DNA from: an uncultured Anaerobiospirillum sp.
GTDB lineage: Bacteria; Pseudomonadota; Gammaproteobacteria; Enterobacterales; Succinivibrionaceae
DNA length: 46,848 bases
NCBI GenBank assembly: GCA_944389615.1
Contig: CALXNA010000026.1
Coordinates: 1-46,848 of the forward strand
Reading direction: 5' to 3'
Numbering within the stretch: the first letter of the stretch is position 1; each line of letters starts with the position of its first letter. The notes beneath the pieces are model-generated. The model did not search any database. It worked only from the letters and a program-made list of their open reading frames with translations, and was not told the origin of the DNA. The translations under genes were made by a program, and so were the position numbers. Below, piece by piece: positions 24,621-34,467 of the stretch.

Positions 24621-27600
24621 GTGGCTCACGAACCAGAAGATCATCGCGCGGGCGAAATCCATCGCGCGAGCGAAGATCATCGCGTTGGCGCTCAGAAAAG
24701 CATCCTGTCTGCGGCTAAGGCACAGGATAAGGCCGAGCTGTCTGCAGTATCCGGAGTGGATGAAGTGCGCGTGGTCGGACTGGGGCCGGACGGAGACGGC
24801 ACAGCTCATCTGGCGGCCTCCGTGGGGCAGCGCCTTGCTCACACCGATTTGCGCGATAACTGCGGGCAGCCCTTGGGCAGCAACAAAGCGCCCGATCCCA
24901 CTTCCGATGGCTTTTACCATGAGCTCACCGAGCTGACCTCGCGCCACCTGCTTATCGACAAGACCGACTTCTTGACCTCGTATTTGAGCGGGGAGTCACG
25001 CTGTGACCTGATTGCGCGGCCCTTGGGCATGGGCAAGACGGTGCTGCTTAAGATCATTGCCGCCCTCTATAGTGGACGGCGCGATCTCCTGCCGCCTGAT
25101 TTGGCAGTGCTCAAGGATTGGGCGGAGTCGGAAAAGGACGTCATTTACCTTGACTTCGCGCAGCTGTGCTATGCCGACCGCATGATGGTGCGCCACTCCT
25201 ATCCGCTGCCTGAGGAGCTGATCCAAGGCCCCTATATCTGCGGCAATATGGTGACAGCGCGCCGCCGTAGCCAAGGCCTGTGCGATCACATCGGCGAGCG
25301 CGAGTATCAGTTTTACCAAGGCGACTCCTTTGTCAGCAATGTGTACGCGCAGTTCTATCAGCAGTGCACACGTGCAGCCGATGCTCAAGCCATCATCAGC
25401 GATGAAGAGGCACAAGTCCATGCCGAAGACTTCAGCGGTATCTTAAGTTCTACCGTCGATCGTACCGCGCTCTTGCAGTTGATCCGCCTCTTCTCAGCGT
25501 GCCAAGAGAATAGTCGGGTTCTCATCATCGATAACATCGATGCCCCGCTCCTGAGCGCCATGCATCTGCCCGAATGTTACAATCTGCGCGCCGGTTTCCT
25601 CTCGCGCCTGTTGTTGCTCTTAAGCAAGCATGGGGCGGCGTTCCGTCATATCTTGCTCAGTGCCCAGTGTGCACTGCCTGAGCTCGGCTGGGAGCCCAAC
25701 CAAGATGGCGTCGTCATCACCTCGCAGCTCAACACAGAGCGTTGGCAAAGTGATGAGTTTGCGCTGCGCTTGGGCTTTACCTGCGACGAGCTCAAGGCCC
25801 AAGTACCGGCCGAGGTCAAGGAGCGGGCACGCGACTACCTCAGCCTCAATCATGTGATCACCAACGAAGATGCGCTCTGGCAACTCTTTGCGCAGAACTT
25901 CGGCGGCTATAGCATCGATTGCAAGCATGAAGTGTTGCTGCCGCGTTTGGTGATCGCGCAGCTCTTGCATCCAGATCAACACTTCAATCCAGTACTCACC
26001 TACGATCACGGCGCTCCGGCGGGGCACGAGCATTTCGAGGCGATGCCGGATCTGGACGTCATGTACTTGCACACGATCAGCCGGATGCCGTTTGAGGCCT
26101 TGATTCACCTGTTCCACACAATGTTGAGCGGGCGCTGCTACGCCAAGGCCGAGCTCTATCAGCTGCCTTTGACGATTCCGGGCTACCCTGATGAAATCCC
26201 GGGACGCTCCAAGACGGACTTCGAGCAAGACGATAAGCTCAACCGCTCCGCAGCGGAAGCCTTGGCCTCCTTGATCAAGAAGCATCCCGACGCCGAGCCA
26301 TCCGCAGCCGAGCAGAGTGCTGATAAGTCCGAAGACAAGGAGGCAGAACCGGCCGCGGGTAAGTCCGGGGGTAAGTCCGAGGATAAATTCGGAGATAAGG
26401 CCGAGGACAAAGGCGAGGACAAGTCTGGGGACAAAGCCGAGGACAAGCCGACCGACCAAGCGGCTGATGACGCGCTTGAGCACTATGCAGTGCAACCGGC
26501 GGCGGCCTTAGAGCAGCTCTCGCAACAGGTGCAAGCGCGGTTCAAGGCGGTCAAGCCGCGGCGGCGCCGTCGCAAGCTCAGCGCTAAAGAGCAGGCCGCG
26601 CGCGAGGCTGCCGCGCAAGATCACATCGGCGCGATCTTGGGCTTTGGCGAGCGCTTGATTCAGCCTAAGCCTTTGCTCACACCCGAGCAGCGCCGCCTGC
26701 AAGATATCATCAAGTACATCCATACCTCCGAGCTCGGCGCTAAGAGCGTCCAAGACGGGGAACTTGATTACTCCAAGGTGCAAAAGACGCTGCAAGCCCT
26801 TGAGTTTAAGGCCAAGGGGGCCGGGCTCCAAGATCTGATGCGCGATGTCGACTTGGTGGGCTATTTTGATGAGAGCCCGCCCCAGCGCTCACCGGCGGTT
26901 CAAGAGCTAGAGAACACGCTGCGCCTCACCGTCGAGCAGGCTAACGCCATCGCCGAGTCAAAGCCTGATACCAATACGCCCGCTCCAGATGTGATGAGCG
27001 CGGCGCCAGCTGTGGACGATGAGCAAGCGCAAGCGGCCCGGCAAGTGGCATTGAGCGTCATTAGCCGCAAACGTGCTCTTGATAACAAGGTGCTCAAGTC
27101 AGCCTTTGCCTTCTTTGATGCCAAGGCCGAAGGCGGCTATCCGGCGGTGGATGGCTCTGACCTTGTGGCCTTAGATCAGCTCAGTGTGCGTTCGCAGACG
27201 GGGGCGACCGGGGTGCAGATCGACGAGGACGCCGCCGCGCAAATCATGGCGGAGTTGCACCGCTTAGACCTGATGCGCATGCGCGTATCGCGGGCACGTA
27301 ACGCCAAGAAAGCTGGCTCCGCCCCGGTTGCCTTTGGCCTTGCGGACTTGCTGCGCTCCTTAGGCTTTTTGACCTATAGCCAAGAGCTCTCGCTGCCGAA
27401 CATTGATTTGGTGCCCAATCGTTACGTCTACCGCAAGCTGCGTCTGATGGTACTCAATGCCTTGTTCTTTGCTGATCGGCCGCTTAACACCAAGTCCGAG
27501 GACAAGCTTGCCGAAGCGCTCGGGCCTTCGCCGCGCCCACGGCGCAAGATCGAATACGACTTCAGCGCGGGCATGGCGCACATCGAAGAGATGCGTAAGC

Positions 27601-28787
27601 TCTTTGAGCTGTCGGGCTTTAGCGCCATGTTTCATCAGGCGGTCAACCAGCGCAGCGACGAAGAGTTGCGTCAAGACATGGGCATGCTGCCGGAGGTGAC
27701 CTTGAGTCCTGACCACTTTTTCCCGGTCAAGGGACAAGCTCCGGTGTACGTGCCGCTGTTGACCAACATCATCAACTGGCTCAATGTCGCAGGCCCTATC
27801 ACCTTATCAGCCAATGCCATCAACGCGGCGATCGCGCTCTTCTGCCAGCTGCATATGCAGAACAATGAAGACTTGGCCTTAGGGCACGACATCAAGACCA
27901 TGCTCACGCATGTCTCCGATCTCGAGGAACAATGTCGTAAAGACGAGCAGCGTCGCCGTGAGGAGGAGCTCGAGCGCTGCGAAATCCAAAAGATCGTGTG
28001 CGAGGCCTACGGCTGCAAGATGCCAACCTATCCTGACGAGGAGCAAAAGGCCCCTGAGCTTCATGACAAGGACAGCGCAGACGCCAGCAATGATGCCAGC
28101 GTTGCTGCCAGCACCGCAGCGTCTGCTCCTCAGGCGCCAGCGCATAAGAGCCCGGCGGAGGTGCACGGCCTCTTCATTTACGATGAAGACACCGCCCGCG
28201 ATCCCGAGCTCGAAGCGCAAGCTTTAGCGCAGCTACAGCCGGAGCATCAAGCTGAGAGTAATGCCCCGGCGGATGCAGCTGAGGCCCAACAGCCTGAGGA
28301 GCCGAGCGAGGAGCCGAGCTTAGCCGGACTCCTCAACCGTGCGCAGTACCTGACCATGTTTGATGAGTCCTATCGGGGCATCAACTTCTCCACCCGTCCG
28401 ATCGAAGATGACCGTAAGGCCCGCGACGTGGTCGAGCAAGCCTTAAACAGCGGCGATTTCGACCTGTCACGGGCGTTGATGGAAGTGGCCGATGCCCAGA
28501 CTCGGCGCCATCACAATTTGACCATATACACTCCCGGCAGTGCGATCGTGGTGGAGCTGGCCTTAGCCAATAGCGAAGACCTGCTGCCGCAAGTTACCAA
28601 TATCGCCTTGCACAACTTGGTACGCGTTGACTCGCCCTTGCTGGCGGCCTTAAACAAGCACAACCCGCGTGAGTTTGAAACCACCCAAGTCCAGCGCGTG
28701 CTGTTAGTGGGAGTATCGCATCAACAGCGCGTGGTCGTGCGTAAGGTCTTAGTCGTGGACGTCAACGTCGAACCGGCTCACTTTTAG
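24621..28787 (+). CDS. Giant AAA-ATPase-like protein with remnant PD-(D/E)XK-type C-terminus
   Basis: 1388 residues starting at a GTG (24621) with AGGG upstream. The N-terminus has three 6-residue repeats (EDHRAG/EIHRAS/EDHRVG). Residues ~95-560 match the AAA-ATPase_like (PF09820) pattern: LLIDKTDFLTSYLSG, P-loop RPLGMGKTVLLKII (Lys139-Thr140), and Walker B LIIDNIDAPL (301-310), where the family usually has IDEYD, so the catalytic Glu is replaced. A Lys/Asp/Glu-rich linker (KSEDK/KAEDK units, ~566-610) and long helical regions follow. The last ~95 residues (NLTIYTPGSAIVVELALANSE...) resemble the DUF1703-type nuclease of this family but lack the usual Glu-x-Lys. Canonical members are ~500-600 residues. 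Function unknown; ATP binding is likely, hydrolysis and nuclease activity doubtful. Its stop overlaps that of the convergent neighbour. Confidence 0.7.
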   Translation: MAHEPEDHRAGEIHRASEDHRVGAQKSILSAAKAQDKAELSAVSGVDEVRVVGLGPDGDGTAHLAASVGQRLAHTDLRDNCGQPLGSNKAPDPTSDGFYHELTELTSRHLLIDKTDFLTSYLSGESRCDLIARPLGMGKTVLLKIIAALYSGRRDLLPPDLAVLKDWAESEKDVIYLDFAQLCYADRMMVRHSYPLPEELIQGPYICGNMVTARRRSQGLCDHIGEREYQFYQGDSFVSNVYAQFYQQCTRAADAQAIISDEEAQVHAEDFSGILSSTVDRTALLQLIRLFSACQENSRVLIIDNIDAPLLSAMHLPECYNLRAGFLSRLLLLLSKHGAAFRHILLSAQCALPELGWEPNQDGVVITSQLNTERWQSDEFALRLGFTCDELKAQVPAEVKERARDYLSLNHVITNEDALWQLFAQNFGGYSIDCKHEVLLPRLVIAQLLHPDQHFNPVLTYDHGAPAGHEHFEAMPDLDVMYLHTISRMPFEALIHLFHTMLSGRCYAKAELYQLPLTIPGYPDEIPGRSKTDFEQDDKLNRSAAEALASLIKKHPDAEPSAAEQSADKSEDKEAEPAAGKSGGKSEDKFGDKAEDKGEDKSGDKAEDKPTDQAADDALEHYAVQPAAALEQLSQQVQARFKAVKPRRRRRKLSAKEQAAREAAAQDHIGAILGFGERLIQPKPLLTPEQRRLQDIIKYIHTSELGAKSVQDGELDYSKVQKTLQALEFKAKGAGLQDLMRDVDLVGYFDESPPQRSPAVQELENTLRLTVEQANAIAESKPDTNTPAPDVMSAAPAVDDEQAQAARQVALSVISRKRALDNKVLKSAFAFFDAKAEGGYPAVDGSDLVALDQLSVRSQTGATGVQIDEDAAAQIMAELHRLDLMRMRVSRARNAKKAGSAPVAFGLADLLRSLGFLTYSQELSLPNIDLVPNRYVYRKLRLMVLNALFFADRPLNTKSEDKLAEALGPSPRPRRKIEYDFSAGMAHIEEMRKLFELSGFSAMFHQAVNQRSDEELRQDMGMLPEVTLSPDHFFPVKGQAPVYVPLLTNIINWLNVAGPITLSANAINAAIALFCQLHMQNNEDLALGHDIKTMLTHVSDLEEQCRKDEQRRREEELERCEIQKIVCEAYGCKMPTYPDEEQKAPELHDKDSADASNDASVAASTAASAPQAPAHKSPAEVHGLFIYDEDTARDPELEAQALAQLQPEHQAESNAPADAAEAQQPEEPSEEPSLAGLLNRAQYLTMFDESYRGINFSTRPIEDDRKARDVVEQALNSGDFDLSRALMEVADAQTRRHHNLTIYTPGSAIVVELALANSEDLLPQVTNIALHNLVRVDSPLLAALNKHNPREFETTQVQRVLLVGVSHQQRVVVRKVLVVDVNVEPAHF

Positions 28788-30595
28788 CGCCCGCATGCAG
28801 GACATCCCGTACCACTACTTGTGTGGCGGCGTGCCTGCTTGCGCTGCTGCCGCTGCAGCTTGCGCTGGTGCTTACGCTCCCAGGCACTGAGTCCCGCGTG
28901 AGCCTGCACCGGCTCGACGGCACTCGGCAGCTCCACCATGACCGCTGCGGGCTCAGATGATGGATTATCCGCGTGGGCCGGTGCGCCTGCCTCCATGGTC
29001 GGAGCCAAGATCGCGTCCTGCTCGTAGGCGGCATCGGCGTCTGCCGGGCCTGCGGTGAGCATGGTGCGCACAGCACAAGCTAAGGGGTTGAGCTTGTGCG
29101 TGCCTCTGGTCGCGCTGCGCAGCTCGTTGTACTTGGCGGCCAAGAAGGCATCGACGGCTTGACTTGCGTCAACTGCCGTGGCGCCTTGGGCGTCAGTGCT
29201 GGCTTCAGCACCCTTATCCTCAGCGACTGGTGCAAGCTCGGTAGCGTCGGCCTGTGGGGCGGACGCTAATTCAGGGAGCTCTGAGGTAGCTGCAGCTTCG
29301 TCTGCAGCGAACGGGGGAAGCTCGGCGGCGTCAGCTTCTGCTACTGGGCTCTCCGCTAAAGCTGGAAGTTCTGAGGTGGCAGCGGCCTCGTCCGCAGCGA
29401 CCGGGACGAGCTTGGCGGCGTCGGCCTGTGGGGCGGGCGCTAATTCAGGGAGCTCTGAGGTGGCTGTGGCTTCGTCTGCAGCGACCGGGGGAAGCTCGGT
29501 AGCGTCGGCCTGTGGGGCGGGCGCTAATTCAGGGAGCTTGGCCTTGGCGGTGCGCTTGGAGCTGCGCTTCTTGGCTGGGGCCTTCTTAGGCTGGAGCTTG
29601 GTGGCCATCAGGAACTTATGCAGGTTGCATCCGGCCTGCTCCCATGCCTGAGGCATGATGAGGGCGGCCAAGGCAAAGTTCTTGGGCAGCTTCTGCCCTA
29701 AGGCGAGCAGCTCATCGTGCAGGGCCTTGGAGCTTAGAGTCAGCAAGTGCTGCAGGGTGACGAGGTAGTCGTGCAGCTTGGACGGCTGGCACTCCTTTAA
29801 GACCTTGATCAGGTCGCCGATGATGGGACGCATGGCCTCAGGCCAGCGTGCTGCGCGCTCGCTTAAGGCTTGGAGGTACGGCTTGACCGTCGTGGCGTTA
29901 GGCTTAGACGGCACTTCGGCACTGCAGCAGGTCAGGTGCTCGGCTTCAGGATCAGTCCAAGCGGTGCTGACCTCTTGGGCTAAGTCTTGGTAGACCGGCA
30001 GGCTTTGATCCTTAGCCCAAGCTAAGATGTGCCGTGGGCCGACGCAGTCAACCAGCACGCGCACCATGTGGTGGGACTCGGCGCTCAAGCCTGCTGGAGC
30101 TATGAAGTAGTCCAGCATGCCCTCACTGAACGGGTCACGCTTGTTGGCCTTGAGCAGCTCAGTGAGCAGCGACATGGCCAGCGCCTCGTCCAAGGTGCCG
30201 CTCTTGAGCTTTTGCAAAATGACGGAGTCATCGGCGTCGCGCAGCTCAGAAGGCAGAATCTGGCGGAAGTGGCGGCGCAGGCGCGTGATTTGCGGGCCCA
30301 TCACTGGGGTGAAGCTGCAAATCTGCTCGCGCTCACTCTCCGTGGCGACCGGGATGGCTTCGCGCCCAGCTGGTACGGCGTAGTTGCGGGAGGATGCGCC
30401 GTGGGTGGCGTGGCCCCGGCGCTTTTGCTGTAAGCTCTTGCGCTCGGCTGCGGCCGCGGCGCGGGCGTCCGTAGCGCTTTGGGCGTTTTGTGCGTTCTGG
30501 GCGCTTTCAGCGAGCTCGGTGCTGCGCTGGTTCAGCGGCGTATCGGGGGCAGGCTGGGCTGCGGGGATCAGTTCTGGGGTCAATGCTTGCGTCAT
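28784..30595 (-). CDS. Hypothetical repeat-containing protein, function unknown
   Basis: 603 residues; I do not recognise a family. The N-terminal ~70 residues are Ala/Gln-rich. Residues ~85-345 look like a globular, mostly helical domain (ICSFTPVMGPQITRLRRHFRQILP; ALSERAARWPEAMRPIIGDLIKVLKE). A basic stretch (KKAPAKKRSSKRTAKAK) leads into about four 28-30-residue repeats beginning LPELAP. The C-terminus is again basic (AWERKHQRKLQRQQRKQARRH) and ends in a CPAC motif, which suggests nucleic-acid or membrane contact. No signal peptide or membrane helix is seen, so it is probably cytoplasmic. AGGAGAG precedes the ATG. It converges with the AAA-ATPase-like gene, sharing four bases at the stops; whether they work together is unknown. 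Confidence 0.6.
   Translation of the reverse strand: MTQALTPELIPAAQPAPDTPLNQRSTELAESAQNAQNAQSATDARAAAAAERKSLQQKRRGHATHGASSRNYAVPAGREAIPVATESEREQICSFTPVMGPQITRLRRHFRQILPSELRDADDSVILQKLKSGTLDEALAMSLLTELLKANKRDPFSEGMLDYFIAPAGLSAESHHMVRVLVDCVGPRHILAWAKDQSLPVYQDLAQEVSTAWTDPEAEHLTCCSAEVPSKPNATTVKPYLQALSERAARWPEAMRPIIGDLIKVLKECQPSKLHDYLVTLQHLLTLSSKALHDELLALGQKLPKNFALAALIMPQAWEQAGCNLHKFLMATKLQPKKAPAKKRSSKRTAKAKLPELAPAPQADATELPPVAADEATATSELPELAPAPQADAAKLVPVAADEAAATSELPALAESPVAEADAAELPPFAADEAAATSELPELASAPQADATELAPVAEDKGAEASTDAQGATAVDASQAVDAFLAAKYNELRSATRGTHKLNPLACAVRTMLTAGPADADAAYEQDAILAPTMEAGAPAHADNPSSEPAAVMVELPSAVEPVQAHAGLSAWERKHQRKLQRQQRKQARRHTSSGTGCPACGR
29224..29541 (-). repeat. In-frame ~84-90-bp tandem repeats
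   Basis: About four units encode LPELAPAPQADA...PVAADEAAATSE-type segments of 28, 28, 30 and ~23 residues. Units are similar in DNA as well as protein, which points to recent slippage or recombination. Confidence 0.8.
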
Positions 30596-30940
30596 AGCAA
30601 TCTCTCCTTGCTGCGGGGCAGCGTTTTCTATGGTTGGGTACCTCCTGTTGGGATGTACCAGCTAAAACAGGGCCTGTGCGCAGGTGCAGTCAACAAGCCT
30701 GCGGCGTGGCTTACTTCTCAGCTATTTTCATTAAAACGCAAAGTGCAAGGGGAGTGAGCAAAAAGGCCCTGCAAAAGTCAAGCTTTTTTCTACCCGTTTT
30801 GGTGCAAAATTCGCGGAAGCCTGATGGCGTCTGGGCTGGCGTGGTGAAAAAAATTTTGGGGGCAATTAACCCCGGCTAGTTATCTGTCGCGCACTAATGC
30901 TGTCGCGCATAGTTTTTGATGGGTATTGTGCTACATAGTG
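30596..30940. other. Gene-free spacer
   Basis: This is the upstream region of the 603-residue protein gene plus the space to the csc terminator. A 10-bp direct repeat CTGTCGCGCA is at 30884-30893 and 30900-30909, and a GGGG/CCCC stem lies just before it. No gene is supported. Confidence 0.5.
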
Positions 30941-30944
30941 GAGC

Positions 30945-30983
30945 GAGCACAAGAAAGCCCCAAGCAGGAGTTGCTTGGGGCTT
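30945..30983 (-). terminator. Intrinsic terminator of the csc operon
   Basis: AAGCCCCAAGC (30955-30965) pairs with GCTTGGGGCTT (30973-30983) in a perfect 11-bp stem. On the minus strand it is followed by TTCTTG. It lies 66 bases past the invertase stop. Confidence 0.85.
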
Positions 30984-31048
30984 GGCTTCACTTAAGAGTG
31001 TGCCACCCGATGGCTTGTGGTGTGGGTGGCTCGATGTGAACAGGAGTC

Positions 31049-32521
31049 TTAACTGTGGAACAGCGGCGTGGCTAAGTCGTGGTAGGTGACGCCCTTGAAG
31101 GTGGCCGTGCCGTTGGTGCTGTAGAGCGTTACCGTGTGGTCGCTGCCGAAGAAGTTGGTGGTCATGGTGTCATGGCCGCCATCGACGAAGATTTCGATCG
31201 AGCTGTTGTCAAGGAAGATGCGCAGCTCGTGAGCCTTATCCCAATCAAGCTCTAAGGCGCGATAGGAGGTGGCGTTGAGGTCTAAGCGGAATAAGGTCAG
31301 AGTCTTGGTCTGACGGTCGACGAACAGGCGTAGCGAGGTGCCGACGGCGATACCGTATTGCTCGGCATCATTGTCCTGCGGGTTGAAGCTCCAGCTGAGC
31401 TCTAAGGCGCTGTTGGTGCTCAAGGTCTGCATGGTCGACTTCATGGTGAGGTCACCTAAGTCGTATGAGGTGGTGCGCAGGCTCTCAACCTCCTTGACCG
31501 GAGCTTGGCACAGGTGGCCATCCTTTAAGGTGATCTCACGCGGTAAGGTGAGCGCGCCACACCAATGATCGCCATAGTTAAGGAATGGCAGCTTCCACAT
31601 ATTCATCCATGCCAAGACAATGCGGCGGCCATCTGGGGTGGCGGTCGATTGGGTGGCATAGAAGTCATGGCCGCGGTCAACCTCGTAGAGCTTACCTTCG
31701 GCCTTGAAGTGGACGCCGTCAAAGGTGCCGCTTTGCCACGAGTTAACCGAGGTGTTCTGGCGGAGGTAGCCCACTGGTGGCTGGCCCATCGGCGAGGTGG
31801 CTAAGACCCAAGTGCTCGGTTCACCTGCCTGACGCGGCAGCTCAAAGAAGTCTGGGCACTCGTACATAAAGGATTGATCTTCCATCTCCTTGACGATCGA
31901 GACGAATTGCCACTTGATCAGATCGGAACTGGTGTAGTGGCGGATCTCACCTTCGTGCTTTAAGTTGGTGGCACCGAAGACCACGTGGAAGAGGCCGTTC
32001 TCATCTTGCCAAACCTTAGGATCACGGAAGTTGTGAATGTCCTCGTGCTCAGGCTCGATCACGACGCCGAGCTTCTCAAAGTGGATGCCGTCCGTGGAGA
32101 CAGCAAGGGCCTGTACCTCGCGGCAGATCGAGTTGTCACCGGCCTCGACTAAGACCTTGTGGCCGGTGTAGATGAGGTAGAGCTTGCCGTCGTGCTCGAT
32201 GGCCGAGCCCGAAAAGCAGCCGTCGCGATCGTAGTCCTCAGATGGGGCTAAGGCGACTTCCTCATGCTGCCAGTGGATGAGGTCAGTTGAGGTGGCGTGG
32301 CCCCAGTGCATTGGGCCCCACTTAGCATCGTATGGGTAGAACTGATAGAAGATGTGGTACTTGCCTAAGGCATAGCAAAAGCCGTTAGGATCGTTAATCC
32401 AACCGTAGCGGGCAGCTAAGTGATAGCCCGGGTAGTAACGCTTGTTGACTTCGCAGGCATGCTCAGCGATGAAGTCATTGGCCTGAGCTAACTTGGCCTG
32501 ATGGTTTGCTTGATCGATCAT
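31049..32521 (-). CDS. cscA: Sucrose hydrolase (GH32 invertase / beta-fructofuranosidase)
   Basis: 490 residues, a full GH32 enzyme with a five-bladed propeller and C-terminal beta-sandwich. Catalytic blocks are all present: nucleophile Asp44 in GWINDPNGFCY, transition-state Asp167 in NFRDPKVW, and acid/base Glu221 in MYECPDFFEL. FSGSA (103-107) and the sandwich motif IEIFVDGG near the C-terminus also fit. There is no signal peptide, so it hydrolyses intracellular sucrose (or sucrose 6-phosphate) to glucose and fructose. The neighbouring permease is a proton symporter, so unphosphorylated sucrose is the likely substrate, which favours CscA over ScrB. GGAGAA precedes the ATG. It is 132 bases downstream of the permease gene on the same strand. 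No fructokinase or csc repressor gene is in the window. Confidence 0.92.
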   Translation of the reverse strand: MIDQANHQAKLAQANDFIAEHACEVNKRYYPGYHLAARYGWINDPNGFCYALGKYHIFYQFYPYDAKWGPMHWGHATSTDLIHWQHEEVALAPSEDYDRDGCFSGSAIEHDGKLYLIYTGHKVLVEAGDNSICREVQALAVSTDGIHFEKLGVVIEPEHEDIHNFRDPKVWQDENGLFHVVFGATNLKHEGEIRHYTSSDLIKWQFVSIVKEMEDQSFMYECPDFFELPRQAGEPSTWVLATSPMGQPPVGYLRQNTSVNSWQSGTFDGVHFKAEGKLYEVDRGHDFYATQSTATPDGRRIVLAWMNMWKLPFLNYGDHWCGALTLPREITLKDGHLCQAPVKEVESLRTTSYDLGDLTMKSTMQTLSTNSALELSWSFNPQDNDAEQYGIAVGTSLRLFVDRQTKTLTLFRLDLNATSYRALELDWDKAHELRIFLDNSSIEIFVDGGHDTMTTNFFGSDHTVTLYSTNGTATFKGVTYHDLATPLFHS

Positions 32522-32653
32522 GATGATTCTCCGGGCCGTCCGGCCGTGAATAGGGGCGCCCTGCGGCCCTTACGCAGACTTGGGGTAAGGGCGTGCGCGG
32601 GCGAGCTTGGCTCTGGCGCGCGTCAGGGCGCAGGGGCTTAGCTTAGCAGTTGC

Positions 32654-33934
32654 TTAGATGTTGGCTTCCTTGGTGCCGGGTAAGGTCTTGCTGCTTAAGG
32701 CGAAGACCGAGATGATGGTGGTGACTAAAACGAAGGCCGCCATCATGAGGTAGGTGTGGCCAAAGCCCCAAGTATCGTAGAGGTGACCGGCAAATGGGGC
32801 CAAGATGGCCGAGACTACTTGGCTAATCATGGTCAGGCCAACTAAGTAGATCGTGGCCGACATGGCTGGGTTGAAGCGGGTCGTGATGTACTTAAAGAAG
32901 CTGATCATGACCATTGGAACCTCAGGGCCGTGCATTAACTTGACCGCGGCGATAGCCCAAGTGCTGTCGACGAGGCCCGACAGGCCAATACGGCAGAACA
33001 TGATGGTCGAGGCGACTAACAGGCCGTTCTTGGCGCCGATCTTGTTGACCACGAATGGGGCTAAGAACGTGCAGATCGTCTCGATGAAGACCTGCGTGGA
33101 GTTGAGGAAGCCGTACATCTGGGCACCCTCGCCTGGGTCTTCAAATTTTGAGACGAAATAGTTCATGAATTGTTGGTCGTACACGCCATACATGGACGAT
33201 CCTAATACCCATACGATAACGGCCCAGAAGGCAGGTATTTTTAATAGATTAATGATCTCGTTGAAGGAGGTCTTCTTTTGGTTGTCGCTCTTGTAGTGCT
33301 CGAGCATCTTGCGCGAGAACTGCTCGGAGGTGTTGAGCAGGATGAGCAAGGCCATGAAGATGAGACCGGCGACGGTCGATAGATAGAAGTTGTAGTGCGG
33401 GTTGATGTTGATGAGGATGCCGGTGATGGCGACGGTCGAAGCCCAGCCTAAGGTACCCCACATACGGGCGTGGCCGAACTCAAAGCCTGCGACACGGCCA
33501 AAGCGCTCGGTGTAGGACTCCAAGGCACCGATACCGGCTTGGAAGCCAAAGCCCATGTACAGGCCTAAGGCGACGCTACCGACGATGACATTGATCTGCA
33601 GGAGCGGCTCAATGACAAAGATGTAGTACGGGCCGCACAGGGCTAACATCACGCCCACGAAGAAGAGCAGGTGGCGCCGTAAGATCAGACGGTCTTGAAT
33701 AGTGCCGTAAACCGGGGCTAACAGCAAGGCCGTAACCGAGAAGACGCCATAGGCAAAGCCGATCTGGGCACCGTTTAAGTGCCAGTACTGTTGCAGCCAT
33801 ACCGCGAGCAGGGAGTAGCACCCGGCCCAAGACACGAAAAAGAAAAAGAGCATGGCCGAGAGTAAGTAGTACTCCTTGCCCATACCCTTGAGGACTTCAA
33901 GAAACGACTTCTTAGTCGCAGTAGCTTCAGTCAT
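32654..33934 (-). CDS. cscB: Sucrose:proton symporter of the LacY/CscB family
   Basis: 426 residues with twelve predicted membrane helices, typical of the oligosaccharide:H+ symporter family (LacY, RafB, CscB). The N-terminal half has SWAGCYSLLAVWLQQYWHLNGAQIGFAYGVFSVTAL-like sequence and the PVYGTIQDRLILRRHLLF loop. RMWGTLGWAS lies in the fifth-helix region. The C-terminal half has YDQQFMNYF and the CRIGLSG segment. The assignment to sucrose rests on the adjacent invertase; raffinose or lactose-type sugars cannot be excluded from sequence alone. A GAGGTG lies just before the ATG. It is the promoter-proximal gene of a two-gene operon, with a promoter candidate ~380 bases upstream. Confidence 0.88.
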   Translation of the reverse strand: MTEATATKKSFLEVLKGMGKEYYLLSAMLFFFFVSWAGCYSLLAVWLQQYWHLNGAQIGFAYGVFSVTALLLAPVYGTIQDRLILRRHLLFFVGVMLALCGPYYIFVIEPLLQINVIVGSVALGLYMGFGFQAGIGALESYTERFGRVAGFEFGHARMWGTLGWASTVAITGILININPHYNFYLSTVAGLIFMALLILLNTSEQFSRKMLEHYKSDNQKKTSFNEIINLLKIPAFWAVIVWVLGSSMYGVYDQQFMNYFVSKFEDPGEGAQMYGFLNSTQVFIETICTFLAPFVVNKIGAKNGLLVASTIMFCRIGLSGLVDSTWAIAAVKLMHGPEVPMVMISFFKYITTRFNPAMSATIYLVGLTMISQVVSAILAPFAGHLYDTWGFGHTYLMMAAFVLVTTIISVFALSSKTLPGTKEANI

Positions 33935-34222
33935 AACACACCTCAGTCCCAGCCCCTCCGGCCTCCAAGGCAGAGTCTCTTCTAAGGCAAAGCCTTCACC
34001 AAGGCACAGCCTTCAGGCGGCGGCCCGTCGGGCGCTTGCCCGCAAGGGCGGTGCCGCGGCCGGAGTGGGACAGGGAACGCTCCACCAAGAGCGTGATCCT
34101 TAAGCAGAGCGAGCTTAGAGACTCCACCACGATTGCTCTAAGGCCGCTCGGTCGATTTGCATCACAACGCAGAGCTTGGGTGCCGCCTGCGCGGGCCCCT
34201 GCGTTATTTGATGGCGGCATTT

Positions 34223-34248
34223 TGCAAAAGTACTGCAAATGATGCAAA
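34223..34248. repeat. TGCAAA array, downstream block
   Basis: TGCAAA occurs at 34223, 34234 and 34243 (steps of 11 and 9). It lies inside the predicted cscB leader, ~65-90 bases downstream of the predicted start. Confidence 0.7.
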
Positions 34249-34317
34249 GCTTGCGGCCTGATTTTGTGATGATAATCGGAATTTCGCCGGAAGTTTTGCC
34301 ATGCTGCAACAAAGTCC

Positions 34318-34345
34318 AGCATAAGCTTGCACCATATTAATGCAA
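34318..34345 (-). promoter_or_regulatory. Candidate cscB promoter
   Basis: On the minus strand TTGCAT (34340-34345) and TATGCT (34318-34323) are separated by 16 bases, giving a start near 34311 and a leader of ~375 nt. TTGCA/TGCAA elements border the -35 symmetrically. Confidence 0.5.
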
Positions 34346-34467
34346 CGGTGTTAGACGCTGGAAATGCCATAAATAGGCGCTAGAGCGATGCCAGCATGTG
34401 CCACGAGGGCACGCGCAGGGAGCTGCGCCTTGCTTGATCTTGGTTTGATGTACAGCTCGAATGTAAG

